This document shows, in pieces, positions 34,852 to 47,640 of a DNA stretch of 64,000 bases. Source of the DNA: Cycas panzhihuaensis. Taxonomy: Eukaryota > Cycadophyta. Where the stretch lies: NCBI GenBank assembly GCA_023213395.1, contig CM041465.1, forward strand, positions 242,179,741-242,243,740, read 5' to 3'. Made by a program: the position numbers and the translations under genes. Within the stretch, counting starts at the first letter, position 1; each line of letters opens with the position of its first letter. Under the pieces are notes generated by a model. That model saw only the letters and a list, made by a program, of their open reading frames with translations. It was not told where the DNA came from and made no database searches.

Positions 34852-36600
34852 TTTGAAGTCGTTTGGTTGCGTGAACAGTCTCAAAAGCATTAAAGGCCTA
34901 AAATTTTATGAAAATTTTAACCATCTCAGATTTTGATGAAATTTGGTATGTAGGGTTACCTTGATAGAGGGATCATTTTTTTCTTCTAGATTAGCTTTAG
35001 ATTTAGCCTTCAACAGTGAGGTTTAACTAAAATAGAAGGTTAAAATTTGTGGATAAGTGACTTAAGGCACTTTTTCAATGAAATCCTTTAAACATAAGCT
35101 AAAAATCTAAAAGTTTTCTTAAGGGATCTAGTATATTTATGTCTTAGGAGTATTTTAAGATAAATCTCAATAAATTTCATCCATCGGTTAGTGAGATCTT
35201 TGTAGTTTTCTCATGGATGCTGAATTTGCCTACTCAGTCCTATAAAAGATATTGTGAGGGTATTTAGGACAGTTTTTTTGCTAATTTTAGATATAGAGCA
35301 AAAGGAAAACTTAATGCATGTATCAATATGCAACTTTTGACATATTGAAGTTCAGATTTTGAGATAGTGGATTTAGCAAGATTTTACTTTTATTTTTTTT
35401 TTTCTTGGTAAAACATTTTTTATGACTTTTCAAAAATCTAACTTCACTACCCTATTAGAAATGACATTCTAAACATTTTTTTCTTCTACCATAAATTTAA
35501 ATTCCATCATATTTGTAATTTTTAGAAAAAATTACCCATTTATTCTTATTTATAAATTTTATAAAAAGTCATAAAATAGAAAAAAATAGCATGCATCTAG
35601 ATTTAGAAAAAAAAATTATTTTAGTATCAAGTTGATCCACTTTTTAACCCTTTGTGTCTTTGTATTAAAATTTCTAAAAACATATTTGGAAACATTATAC
35701 TAAAGCAAGGGAAACCTTGGATCTAAAGAAAATATTTGGTTTCCCTCCTAAATCTAGCATACTATTTCTATTTGCACACATAACATAAAGCATCACATAA
35801 AGTAGTAGCAACAACAAAGCAAGTATGAAAGGCAAGCAAGTACATTTGGTAACTTTCCATTTCAGTTTTCAGTTATTTGGAAATAACTTATATTATTCCT
35901 AAAAGGAATCTCATTCGTATAATTTATATCGCTAGTTCTTGACTTGTATACATACTCACCTTAGTTGAAATAGACCATGATTGGCTAAAGTCTAAGCCTT
36001 AAGGGAGGTGTGAGTTTCATACTAGGTCTAGTATTAACTAAAACAATGGTGGAGGGACAAGTTAGCCATACCTATAGCCTCCAATCAGGGATAATCCTGA
36101 TAACCACCTAGGAAAATTGAAAACCTTAATGCAAGATTAAAATTAACTCGATCCAATATCATTCATAGCCATGGGATATGTATATATTATTTGACTCTTT
36201 AGAGGAGGTATATAACTACTCACTGATGAATTAGATGAGGATTGGAAGTACCTGGGCTCTACTATGACTTGGATTTCATCATTAAGTGCAGGTGTGAGCA
36301 TCGCAGGTGAAGGCCTTAATCATATACTAGAAGCCTTAGACATCGAAACCTCACCTACATTTAGACATAAGTTAGAGGTTAGAGGCATGACACATCACCA
36401 CTCTTTGCCAGCTCTACATTAGACCTCATTCTTGCATCATTACTTATACTCATTTTTCATAGTTGTTAAAAAAAAATACTTAATCATTGCTTACTTCTTG
36501 TCATAACATTCATTTCTATATCCTTACTATGCCAAGTGTACTAGCCACACATGTTAGTGGCATATACTTCTATCATCTCTTCTACTTCTTCATCATCACT
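34852..36600 (+). other. Copia B leader, remainder
   Basis: AT-rich, no recognisable domain, many stops in all frames. It is long for a copia leader (about 1.9 kb without the solo LTR), so an unrecognised insertion may be hidden here. Confidence 0.5.
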
Positions 36601-37770
36601 ATGTCATCTTAATTCAAGCAGAATATCAACTACATATTGAAAGGCAAAGAAAATTAGGATTTGTCCTACACTAGAGTTAAAAATATTACAAAGTATGAAG
36701 GCCTTTGGAGAGCCCACTTGTAGCCTACACCTATCATATCTACAATAACTACAACACCTATGTCTAGTGGATCTACTCCAATAGCTCCTACAAATGCCAC
36801 AACCAAACTATAATAGGAGATAGATGATGAAAAGATTTATGTAGGAATTTTATTGGTTACTGATCACTCCTTACACAACTTGATTAATGAAGAGTAACGT
36901 GATATAGCCTAGAAGGTCCTTAAAGTTCTCAATAAGAACTTTGATATCAAGTCAGATTTAGAATTTGTTCATCTTGTTTTGAAAATAAACAAATTAAAAA
37001 TGTAAAAGGGATGAGCTCATGAGATAATAAATTTCCTTCGACCAATAAAATAGACAATTGATAAAGATTTTAAGACCCAATGCATCACTTGGGTATTGTT
37101 AATCTAATTATGTCTACATGTCCCTGATTATAAAAACTTGCTTAGAAGTCTTCAATTTAGTGGAACATTGAAGATATTCAACTTCAAAGCATTTGCCAAG
37201 AAGTTCATAGAATTTGACAAGACCTTTAATACCAACTTTGTAACCTTTAAATCTCTTCCAGATGCAGCCTTTAAGGTGGAAGAAGAAGCTTACTACACAA
37301 AAGATCAAGGTCCCTATCATAGAAAAGGAAATAACCAAGTAAGAGGAAGAGGAAGAAACATGGAAAATTATCCACAAGGTCAACCAAACCCTCAGTCATA
37401 GCCTCGATAGTCTTAAGGCCAAGGGCCACCTCAATAAAGAGTAAGATAGTCAAGCCAAACTAATACCTCTTTAGGGACTGATAATCAAACTATTATATAT
37501 GATCAGTATAACCATAAAAGACACTTTGCAAAATACTACAGAACTTCCACTTATAAGTTGGCTAAGTTCCAATCAAAACATGGATCTCACAATGTTGAAG
37601 AAACTTGTAAAAAATACTTTAGTGGTGTAGGTTTTGTATAAGCATACTTTCAAAGAATTGAGGGATCTTTATTATCAAATTCTATTAACCAGCCAAAGAT
37701 ATACTTTAAAGCTCGATGTGGATATATCACTTGTGAATTCCCTTCACCAATGCCAAGCCCTATTAGAATT
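36601..37770 (+). pseudogene. Copia B gag
   Basis: Degenerate plus-strand frame. Recognisable pieces are WRAHL near 36720, then a frame with DKDFKTQCITWVL (about 37060) and LLRSLQFSGTLKIFNFKAFA (about 37140-37200). An Arg/Gly-rich run, GNNQVRGRGRNMENYPQGQ, lies at about 37328-37385. A decayed zinc knuckle region, HKRHFAKYYRTSTYKLAKFQ (about 37515-37570), has the knuckle Cys residues largely lost. Its position between primer site and protease supports the call. Confidence 0.7.
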
Positions 37771-39120
37771 GTAAATAGTGTGGCTTCAATTGATAGATAG
37801 TGGATCATGGACATATGAGCAACTCAACATATGATGTACAATCGTAGTCTATATCAAACATTTAACTCAAATGTTTGAGGAGTTGTTCACATGGCTGATA
37901 AATCACAACAACCTATTAAAGGAATTGGTAACATTCACCTAAAACTCCTAGGCTTAAGAAATTTTACATTACTTAATGTCTTATACATATCTAATCTCAA
38001 ACAAAACCTACTCTTCTTGTTTACACTTGTCTCACATGGATTTAATTTGAGTGTAACTATAAATGACCAGACTCTCTAGGTCATTCACCCTCTAACTAAT
38101 CAAGTGGTCTTGACTAGACATCTCTCTAACAAACTCTTTCAACTAAATAGCTCTCCATTTTGTAAAGCTCATTATGCCCAAAGCCCTTATGTTGATGAAG
38201 AATTTACATTTAACTCCATCCTAACCCACCCAACATTGTCATTAGAAGCTCTTTAGCATGCTTACATGGGCCATGTTTACATCAATAAACTTAGAGATCT
38301 TTATGACACTCTTTCAAATATTCTAAAATTCTCCTCTAAGCCCTTGAAATGTGAAGCTTTTAGCATTACTAAATCTCATTGATAACCCTTTTCTAAAAGT
38401 TAGTGGAAGTCAAGCCATCCATTACAATTAGTACACTATGATCTCTATGGACCAATGCCCATTCCTTTACTAAAGGACAAGTTACATTATATCTCTTTCA
38501 TTGATGATTTCATTAGGAAAGTATGGGTAGCTTTTCTTCACAAGAAAGATGAAGTCTTCCATGTGTTCAAAGAATTCAAAGCCCATACTAAAAAAGAGTT
38601 AGGTTATCAACTTGAATATCTTCAAACTAATAATGGTGGTAAATATACCTGACATGAGTTTTAAATCTACCTTTGAGATAATGGCATCAAATATCAAACA
38701 ATAGTAGTAGGTACCCTACAACAAAATAGAGTTGCCGAGCACATGAATAGGATAATCATAAACATAGCTCGAGCTATGTTGGTATACAAAAATATACCTG
38801 CCTACCTATGGGACAGAGTTATTTGTATAGCTATTTATTATATCAATGTTGTTAGCCCATCAAAGGAAGGGCAATCACCTAATGAAAAGTGGTTAGGACA
38901 AGCCCCATTATTCACTATTTCAAAATTTTTAGCTCTACATGCTATGGCCACATTCTTGATACAGATCAAAATAAACTCTAGACAAGGGCACTTAAAGGCA
39001 TATTTGTTGGATACCCTATAGATAAGAAAATATATAAGGTTTTTATACCTTCACAATGAAAAATCATCATTACCAGAGATGTTATTTTTATAGAGACATA
39101 GGATTAATTATTTAGACTAG
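37771..39120 (+). pseudogene. Copia B protease and integrase
   Basis: The protease active-site region WIMDI, a stop, ATQHMMYNRSLYQTF lies at about 37800-37860. The open part 37891-38079 continues it (GIGNIHLKLLGLRNFTLLNV, LYISNLKQNLLFL). The pre-integrase domain has a stop where the family has Trp (TAG at 38254-38256, then HAYMGHVYINKL). The integrase core is at about 38430-38650 with YDLYGPMPIPL, YISFIDDFIRKVWVAFLHKK and TNNGGKYT, where the second catalytic Asp is Asn. It is followed by NRVAEHMNRIIINIARAML (about 38730-38790). Confidence 0.85.
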
Positions 39121-39654
39121 ACTCCAAAATACCCTTACATCACTATAATAATATTATCAAGTATGATGTTCAAATTCTAAAATTTTGGGAGGGGGGGATA
39201 GACATAAATTAGTCTAAATATTAGAAGTTAATAATAAAGCCTCAGAGAATATAAGTTGTGACTCTAAACCAATAAGTGTACATCTAGCACCATCCTTTAG
39301 AGATAGTAAAGTTGACAAAGGCAAAGCCATTATAGAAGAATCATCCTTTCTACCATTAGTTGACAAAGGTAAAACAGTAGTAGAAGGACCACCTTCTTCA
39401 GGTACATCAACATCCTCTTTACAAAATGATCATTTTAATGAACAAGATGAGAACTAAGAATTCGAGGAAATGAGGATCTCATTCCTAACTCGAGGATCTT
39501 GAGAAGCCCACCAGCTCAATAACGATATATGACTAGATAAGGTGGAGAAAACTAGCACTCAAAGTTCCCATAGAGTAAGGATGTAGGAATCATTATATAC
39601 TAAGCTTAAACTAGTAAAACTACACCTTACTCTTAATGAAGATCCCCTCTCATA
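39121..39654 (+). pseudogene. Copia B integrase-RT linker
   Basis: Ser/Glu/Lys-rich degenerate linker between integrase and RT, with several stops and no domain. It is repetitive at protein level (VDKGKAIIEESS near 39315 and VDKGKTVVEGPP near 39360). Confidence 0.6.
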
Positions 39655-41150
39655 CCAGGAAGCTATAAAATATATAGTCTGGAGAAATGTAATGAACATA
39701 GAATACCAATCTCTCATAAAAAATGGTATGTAGGAGCTTGTTGATCTACCACTTGGAAGAAAGATAGTTCAAAATAAATGGATGTTTAAAAATAAATATA
39801 GATTAGATGGAACCCTTGAAAAATATAAGGTGAGGTTGGTAGCTAAAGGATTCAAACAAAAAGAAGGTATCAAGTACATTAAAGTCTTTGCACCTACAAT
39901 CAAGTGGTCTACAATTAAAACTCTTGTGGCCTTGGCTACTAAATAGGGTTAGAAAATCCACCAGCTTGATATTAAGATCGCATTTCTCAATGGAGATCTT
40001 AAAGAAGAAATTTATATGGCTCAGCTAGAAGGATATAAGATCAAGGTCAAGAGCATAAGGTTTACAGGCTCAGAAAGTCCTTAGATAGCCTTAAACAAGC
40101 CCCCCGTGCTTGGTTTACCAAGTTGTCTGAAAGAATAAGGCAAGTTAGATATGAGGTTTGTGACTACCAAGATATTGATCCAACATTATTCATGAAGTAC
40201 CAAAAGGATAAAGTCACTTATCTCATTATCTTTATGGATGATATACTAGTAACGAGTAATAATGAATAGGCAATAAGCCATTTGAAAAAGGACCTTGGCA
40301 AAACATTTGAATTGTCTAATCTTAGTTTGATGAAATATTACTTGGGAATTGAAGTAACACAAAAGAATGGAAAATTTTTCCTCTCCTAAGAAAAATACAT
40401 CAACAATCTTCTAACTAAGTTTTAGTTAGAAAATGCTCAGCCAATGCCTTTACTTATGGACCCTAATAGTAAACTCTTAATTGATGGTGACACTAGGGAG
40501 CTAAATGCAATACTCTATAAGAAACTTGTAAGTAGTCTCATCTACACTACCAATAGAAGGCTAGATATTGCATACTCTGTTGGCATTCTTGCACGATTCA
40601 TGATAAATCTTAAGTAGAATCACTGGTAGGCTACAATTTAAGTGTTAAAATGCCTAAAGACAACTAGCAATTTTGGTCTGTTGTATGAACCTAATAATGA
40701 ATTTAAGCCTTCTGTATACACAGACTCAGACTTTGCAGGAGATAAAGATATAGGAAGATCTATGTCTAGGTATATAACGTTTCTTGGAATAACACCAATA
40801 TCATGGAGATCTAGATGACAAAAGATAGTTGTTGATTCAACTATCGAAGCTAAATACATTGATGCTTCTAAGACCAACAAGGAGGTGATATGGCTTAGAA
40901 AATTATTGAAAACATTGAATATCACCTAAATAAGTCCTACCAACCTTTATGTAGATAATCAATCAATAATCCACATGGAAAAAAAAAATTGTATTTTATG
41001 ATTATACCAAATACATAAGTACAAAAGTCCATAGGATTAGAGAACTTATTCATGATAGCACAATTCAACTGGAATACTATCCTACAATAGATTAAGTGGC
41101 TGATATCTTCACCAAACCACTATAAAAGATAAAGTTTGAATAGTTCTAAA
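39655..41150 (+). pseudogene. Copia B reverse transcriptase and RNase H
   Basis: The RT begins at about 39655. It shows ELVDLPLGRKIVQNKWMFKN (about 39737), KYKVRLVAKGFKQKEGIKYI (about 39820), [20 protein letters not shown] with a catalytic Asp (about 39960) and FMDDILVTSNN with both Asp of the active site kept (about 40228-40260). RNase H follows: VYTDSDFAGDKDIGRSMSRY (about 40717), STIEAKYIDASKTNKEVIWL (about 40840) and LYVDNQSI (about 40945). A frameshift occurs around 40070 and another near 40980. Stops such as TAG at 39925-39960 sit at conserved Gln or Trp positions. Confidence 0.88.
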
Positions 41151-41621
41151 GGCATCTAGGCCTTAGGGCCTCCATCTTCGATTGATAAAAGAAGATGGCA
41201 ATAGGATTAGCATACTCTATTCTATTCATAAAAATCCCTTATGGGTATGGAAGAATAAGAGTAAGTCTTTTCTCTATCATATTTATGAAAACCCCATGTG
41301 GACACAGAAGGATAAGAGTTGTACTAGTTTTGGAAAATTGAAACCTATGAAAACTTAAAAGGGAATAGGGGATGACCAAATGGTATATGGATACTTAGCA
41401 GATTAAGCTACATATTTAAGTTGATTAGTTATCAAGCTATATCAAATAGCTACCTTAGCCATTTTTATTTATAAAGGGGGTTATAGATCTTAGAAAGTTT
41501 ATGGGTTTTTATTCCCCATGAGGGTTTTCCATAAAAAGTGTCATTTAGAATTTCAATGTAATAATAAGGCTCAAATGAGGACCTTGTAGAATAGATTTTC
41601 TCAAAATAACCTTCCACCATT
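41151..41621 (+). other. Copia B 3' untranslated region
   Basis: Non-coding. Two related stretches of about 58 bases (starting near 41218 and 41277) share ATGAAAAYCCC, TGG and AGAATAAGAGT-type words and look like a small tandem duplication. Confidence 0.6.
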
Positions 41622-41631
41622 AAGGGGAGGA
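41622..41631 (+). other. Polypurine tract of copia B
   Basis: AAGGGGAGGA immediately before the 3' LTR. Confidence 0.9.
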
Positions 41632-41943
41632 TTAAAAAAGTTTAATGTATCAATGACATTTGTGTAGATTAATTAAATGACTTTAAGATATATTGTTAGC
41701 ATTAGTCTCTTAGTGAAATGTATTTTATATGCATTTAGATGTAATTTCAGTTTTATGTCATTAGGTGGGAAAATCCTAACCCTAACACTCACCCTCAATA
41801 ATAAAAGGCAAAATCTCAAGGAGGGAGTCATTAATCATTCTCATCTCCAAGCTTGCTCTCATATCTTGTTTCATCTCTTTTTCATTCTCCATTGTCATTG
41901 CGTGCATGTGAGTGATTTATTCCCTAAATCCATCCTTCCTTCA
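41632..41943 (+). repeat. 3' LTR of copia B
   Basis: 312 bases, collinear with 33735-34045. The start TG is TT. It ends CTTCCTTCA, followed by TCCCT. Confidence 0.93.
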
Positions 41944-43300
41944 TCCCTTCCCACTCTTTTACAATAATCTATATTTTAGTTGGTTTGTTGCTCTCTTTTG
42001 GCATTGTTGGGATCTAGTTTGACCTCTTTTTATTGTTATTTTTTCCCCTTTGATTTACTTTGAAGGAAAGTTTGTGGAAGATAATTGGTCAGTTAAAAAT
42101 AAAACTGTCATTTTGAGGTGTTTATTACAGTAGAAAGAAGTTGTTTTTCTCTTAACTTTATGGTTTCATTGATTTTCATTTTTAAATTGGTTACTTTATC
42201 TTTCAAGAGAAAAGTTAAAAATATTGCATGGTAAAAGCATTTCTGATTTTTTAGTTTTGCAAAGGGTTTAATGATCCTTTTAGAGCTTTTACTACTTCAA
42301 TTATGATAGAACCATTGGAACTAGTTTTTCATGTAAATGTTATTATTCAGATTTATGGTTTGCTTATCATCTCATAGGTCTAAAAATTATCAGAAAATAG
42401 TAGTACTATCCTTTAAGAATCTCTTTTCTTTATGCATTATTTATCACCTCTTTCTAAAGAATTGGTTGCATGCATAAAGGATGAAGTATATTGACTAGTT
42501 TTGCATGTTAATTGATCTCTTTGAAAAACTTGTATAAAGATCATATAGTGAATTTCATATTTTAGTAGCATCATTCCTTTTGAAGTGAAGTATACATATT
42601 ACATATAGGAAGGCTATTTCATAGTTGTATATGCATCTTTCATTTTGAAAACATAAAAAAAAAGAAGAAAGAAAGAAAAGAAAAGAGAACTTGCATGCAT
42701 TGTTTTTAGTTTATTTACTTATTATTTAACAAAAAAAGAAAAGAAAAGAAAAGGGTTTATGTGAGCTTAATCTTATAGTCTATTTGGTTATATAGATTTA
42801 TCTTGCTCTCTTAGTTTTGTCTCTTTTCTATCATATCAAAATTTAGAAAGAAGAACAAAATGCAAAAGAATATAAAGTGACTATAAATACCATATAAAAA
42901 GGAAAAGATAATAAAACGAAAGACGAACAAAGTGAACACAAACCAAGACAAGAAACAAAAACAAGACAAACCACTTTTCCATTAGCTTACCCTCTTCTAT
43001 ATCCAAGTAGAACTTAAAAGGTTGAAAGGATTACATAAGAGGAATCCCTAGGAAGGACATTAAGGATATTATTAGTGCAGCTCCAAACTTAGAACTCCTT
43101 CATCAAGTCATTTAGGTTAGTGGATTCTATTACCCCATTTCATTCATATTTCATTAGACAACACCACTAAGCAAAGACTTCTCCTTAGGAGTTGGGCAAA
43201 TATAGTCCCTTAGATCTTCTTAAACTTTGTGTCTTCTAATTTTAATTGAACAAGAATTGAGAGATATTAAGTTTAAGTCCTCCTAAGAATTACCTAACCA
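41944..43300 (+). repeat. C1 5' LTR, second part
   Basis: It matches 57308-58703 of the 3' LTR, through GAATTACCTAACCA at the end. It contains A/G-rich stretches at 42655-42690 and 42728-42752, which correspond to the (GA)n tract at 58027-58064. Confidence 0.88.
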
Positions 43301-43587
43301 TATTTTTTGTTATCATTCTAGGGAACCACTAGTTATCCTCAAATAAAGCTATAGAAACAACAACACCTACTCCTAGGAGCTCGTTGAGACTTCAAGGCCT
43401 TCTGCCTAATTTTTAAGTTTACCTATCACACTTTAGTCATGATGTTTTATTATCTTGTGTTGAATCTTTAGAACTTCAAGCACATGATACATGTGTTTAT
43501 CCTTCTGAAGATTCAACCTAATTATATAACATACCAGTGGAGTAGGGATATGTGGAACCTTCTTAATATCTTGGTGATTCTTCTTTA
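43301..43587 (+). other. C1 leader
   Basis: It aligns with C0 32114-32415. The primer-site motif is badly decayed (ATCATTCTAGGGAACC at about 43312). Non-coding here. Confidence 0.6.
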
Positions 43588-45460
43588 GTGGATCCTTCTT
43601 TCACACAAAAAGAACCACCTTTGGTTCAGCTATATCCATCTTTACTTAAGCTAGTCCTTACTAGGATCCCTACCCCACTATGCATGCATGGTTACCATGG
43701 CCCATTTTACTCAAAGACTTATACCATGTCATCTCTACCACAACATACTCAAATTGATCCCTTAAGTGAAGACTATGAATCAATTGAGGTAGATACTCTA
43801 CTTGATGCCATGTAGTCTCCTCACCCTTCTTATCCTCCTTCACCAAGACCTATCTCACTACCTTATTCTCTACCTTTGGAGGAAGTTGATGATTGTAAAT
43901 CAACCCATTTATACCCTCGTCAATCTCCACCTAGACAATAAACTTAGATTCATTCTTCCTATTCCATACCTCCTACTCATGGAGGTGATACCACCATTAT
44001 TACTCATGGTAACCCTAGTTCCATACACATATCCACTTCCAATCAAGTGGTTATGCCCTCACCTAGTTTACAACTAATTCATTCTTACTCCACTAGGATT
44101 ACCTCTTCACATCCTATTTCTTCTACCTCCCAGGTACCCCCTCATGCATCACATACTATTTAGTCCTATGGTGCTAGACCTTGCCAACCATCCCTAAGAG
44201 AATCTAATATGATTTCCTCATTATAACATATTTCTCACATTTATTTAGCTTATCCTCATGCTTTGGTAGGACAATCATAACCTTGAAGGACTTTTAATCC
44301 CACTTCCTCTTCATATCTTCCTAGACCTATCCCACAACATAATCCTTTATACACTTTTAACTCAAGTTTCCCTCAACATCTTATACCTCAAACTAACTTT
44401 GTGGTTGACCCTATAGTGTGGTTTGCTCCCCCATCTACTCTCTTATCTCATGAAATTTCACAATAATAACTGCAATTACAACATATCCATACATCTATTC
44501 CTTATATGTCATCCTTACCTTAATGTCCTACTATGTTGAGGCCAAAGAGGCCCTTCCTAGATTATATGAGGTCTCCCTTCCCATGTGAGGTCTTGTTATC
44601 ACCAATGCCTCTATTCCTTCCTGAGTTGCCTAATTTTTTTGGTGACTCTTCTCAAGACCCCACCTCCCATATATAGGCATTTGCACTTGCTTACATTAAT
44701 TTTATGCCATATGACTATGTGATGATGTAGCATTTTTCTAAATCACTATAAGGCAATGCCTTGAAGTAGTTTTATCATCTCCCCTCAGTTTCCATCCTCT
44801 CATTCCAACAATTAGTTGACCCCTTTATTAACTATTTTGATGTAGTAAGACCATTTAAGTCAGGGATTAAATCCTTATTGGCCATTAAGCAGAATCACGA
44901 TGAGATGTCAAGGGACTTTGTTAGGAGGTTTCAAGACTAGATGCACACTTGTCACTCACATCTTGACCTAAATTTATTATTCAATCTATTTATAATGCAT
45001 TGAGGTCTCATGTGCACTTACATGTTTTAAGGTTGGGCCTTTGAATGTATGAAAAAGAAGTTGATTGATGTTTAGCCCTAGAAACATTTGAAATTCAAGT
45101 AGGTATCAAGAAGGTTAGGAAATCTATGCCTTCAAAAGAAACAATTTAACCCACAAAGGCTTCCTATCTTGAACCCAGTTATGATTATCTCACTTCTTCA
45201 ATTAGGTCATCAGAATGCACAATCAATACTAAGTTGTATGTTGATCCTCCTTCTCAAAGTCACCCTTTCCAAGAGACTAAGGTGATTCACCTTACTAAGG
45301 GAAGGAAGAAACAAGTTGCTCCCCCATCTCCTCCTCCCTTTAGGAAGAGAAAATGGTGCTATATCATTAGATATATGTCCATGATAGAAGTGAGTACCAA
45401 ATAATTCAAAATGTAAATGTTCAAACAAACTAAGCTTCTAAATCATCCTAAGACTAAATG
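43588..45460 (+). pseudogene. C1 gag
   Basis: The frame starts at about 43588 (MDPSFTQKEPPLVQLYPSLL) and runs through a Pro/Ser/His-rich N-terminal half with stops. The capsid-like domain at about 44700-45000 shows FFGDSSQDPTSHI, KWFY with Trp lost to TAG at 44767-44769, SFQQLVDPFINYFDV, LLAIKQNHDEMSRDFVRRFQ. The C-terminal part is TSSIRSSECTINTKLYVDPP (about 45190). C0 and B carry the same core. A Lys/Arg-rich tail (KGRKKQVAPPSPPPFRKRKW) precedes a frameshift. No CCHC knuckle was seen. Confidence 0.83.
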
Positions 45461-46338
45461 ATCCACAAGGATCCATTCCCTTAGCATAATAATAAGATGA
45501 ATAAAGAAGATAAAGGTAAAGAAAAGTTGGTGCAAAATGATGAAGGTGAACCTTTGAGTTCTAATTCATCAAAGAAGATTGCCACTCCTACAAACATTCT
45601 AACAAAAAGAAACAATAATCAATCTCACCCACCTCCCAAAAATGGGGACACCAAGAGAATCATAAACATAGTGGAGACTATAAAGAGTGTAGGTCTATAT
45701 AAATCATTTGATGATTTGATGATGAGTAATCTTGACTCTTTACCTTTAGTACCCCCTCATCCCATCATGTTTAGGTCCATTCCCTCTAGTTTAAAAGATG
45801 GATCTTTCTCGTTGTTAGAAGAATTAGAGACTATTCTTATAGGTATATTGGTTATCGATTTGTTGAAGCATTGCCCCAAGCAATATCAACTTCTATTTGA
45901 TCCATTGGGAGTCCCCATGGTAGCTTCTTCACCCACTTCTATGCTTCCTTTTGACCTTACTACCTTATCTAGTTATTACACCCATGCATCGAATGGCATA
46001 CCCCCATTTTATATTGAGATTGTGAAGGATGATATCAATATTAAGTAGGTTATCATTAACGAGGGATCATCGAGGATTTGGAAATTTCTATTTTTAATCC
46101 ATGTGAGTGGATTTGCCAATGGTATGATAAGAATTAGAAGGTGCCCTTAGTTCAAGTCACTCTTCCTCTTACATTAGAGGAAAAGATGGTTTTCACTAAG
46201 TTTACCATCATTGACTTAGACTTAGAATATAATATACTTTTAGGTAGACCATGGATCATCCAAATAGTAATGGTTTATTCCTCCCTCTTTGGTGAACTTA
46301 GGTTTATCCATGAGGGACAATTAATGATTGTTATGTGA
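45461..46338 (+). pseudogene. C1 pre-protease linker and protease
   Basis: A 183-codon open frame, 45497-46048, codes the linker (NIVETIKSVGLYKSFDDLMM, LDSLPLVPPHPIMFRSIPSS). The protease begins with IINEGSS at about 46050, where the active-site Asp is lost. Compared with C0 (IIDEVSSINVIPL at about 60985), C1 lacks about 36 bases just after the active site. The second half, 46141-46338, is LTLEEKMVFTKFTIIDLDLE and YNILLGRPWI, the conserved distal strands of gypsy protease. Confidence 0.82.
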
Positions 46339-47640
46339 AAGCCTAAACCAATTAAGCAATCAATTCCTCTTATTGAGACTTTTCTAGAACCTAGTTAGTT
46401 CTCTAATTCTGTAGAGTATTTCTTTGAATCACTTGGTTTAGGTCAGTACTTTGCTATTAAATCCCCTTCTACCCAACTAGACGTAAAGGATGTGGATTTA
46501 ATTGAAGTTGTTCCTTTGTTATCAAGCTCCCCATTTATCCATATTCCTTCACACTCGATTGATTACTCTTTAGTTCCTTCTTCTTTCATTTTTTATGAAG
46601 AAGTAGCTTCTTGGTCCATCAAATCTCATCAAGATCCACCCCCAGTTAGGCTTGTTGGCACAAGCACCTTCTCTCTTATTTGCACTCATTTCTCATAAGT
46701 TTTATGCTTACCCTCAAGGGTAAATCTAGTAGTTCCTTCTGTTACCACTTACTCAGTAACTACTTCTTCGAGTTTGGTTGTGCATGATTCATATGTTGAT
46801 ACTCCCCCATCCTTCTCTCACTCCTCTTTCTTTAAAATATGGTTGAATAAACATGAGGGGAAGATATTATTCCATTAACACCTAGACCTAAAATTAGGGG
46901 GTGAAGATACTAATTCACTTGATACAGGTCAAAATAGTCATGAAACCTCCACTGTAGTAGAGGAAGTTAATTCTATTTCCACTGTCTCTTTTCCTACTCA
47001 TCCTTATATGGATCCTTTACCATCTTTTCTTATTATGATATCTTGGTTTGACGGCAACCTTAGTGTGAATCATCAAGAGTTTAATCAAGTTTTTTTTTTT
47101 TAATTTGGGAGTTTGTAGATATGCCCATCTGCTTTTTTCATATTCCTTCAATTATGAAGTTTGTTCCCACTTCTTCAAACTCTTTTATTGATCTATATTC
47201 ACCTTTCATGCCTTTCTCTCCATCTACTTTTCAATCTAATAGGCTTCTCCTCATCAACATCTTTCAAGTGGATTATTTTGAGAATGATGAGGTGGTTCTA
47301 GAATATCTAGTAGGTTCATCTCCTGGTTTCCCTCATGGACATCCTAAGTTAGGGTTTTTAAGAGTCATAGTTGATCATTCTCATCCCCAGGAGTCTATTT
47401 CTTTAATTAAGCTTGCCCCTCCTCATTTTGAGGAAGGTAATGTGATGCTTATAGAATAAACCATTTACATAGACTTAGAGATAGAGGATGTTCCTCAATT
47501 TATCAAGTTGGGAGCTAGTTGTACTCCCCAAGAGATCACTCAATTTAAGGATCTCTTCTGTGAGTTTCACTCAGTTTTCATATGGGACTATAAAGATATG
47601 TAGGCCTTGACTCCCAAATTGTTAAACATAACATTATAGT
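46339..47640 (+). pseudogene. C1 protease-RT linker
   Basis: Long polyprotein linker, partly open at 46492-46698 and 47121-47459 (EYLVGSSPGFPHGHPKLGFL, SISLIKLAPPHFEEGNVMLI). The same text occurs in C0 (61443-62539), so it is a genuine part of this family's polyprotein. No known domain was recognised. The end (SCTPQEITQFKDLFCEFHSV at about 47520) is the start of the gypsy RT lead-in. Confidence 0.72.

Larger units (their letters stand above)
33735..41943 (+). mobile_element. Ty1/copia retrotransposon copia B, inserted in C1 5' LTR
   Basis: The target duplication TCCCT lies at 33730-33734 and 41944-41948. The LTRs are 311 and 312 bases, with an exact initiator-Met primer site after the first and a purine tract before the second. 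It contains gag, protease, integrase, RT and RNase H in plus orientation, with stops. The empty site is intact in the C1 3' LTR (ATCCCTTCTTACTC at about 57308), which confirms the insertion. Its length without the nested solo LTR is about 7.6 kb. Confidence 0.93.
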
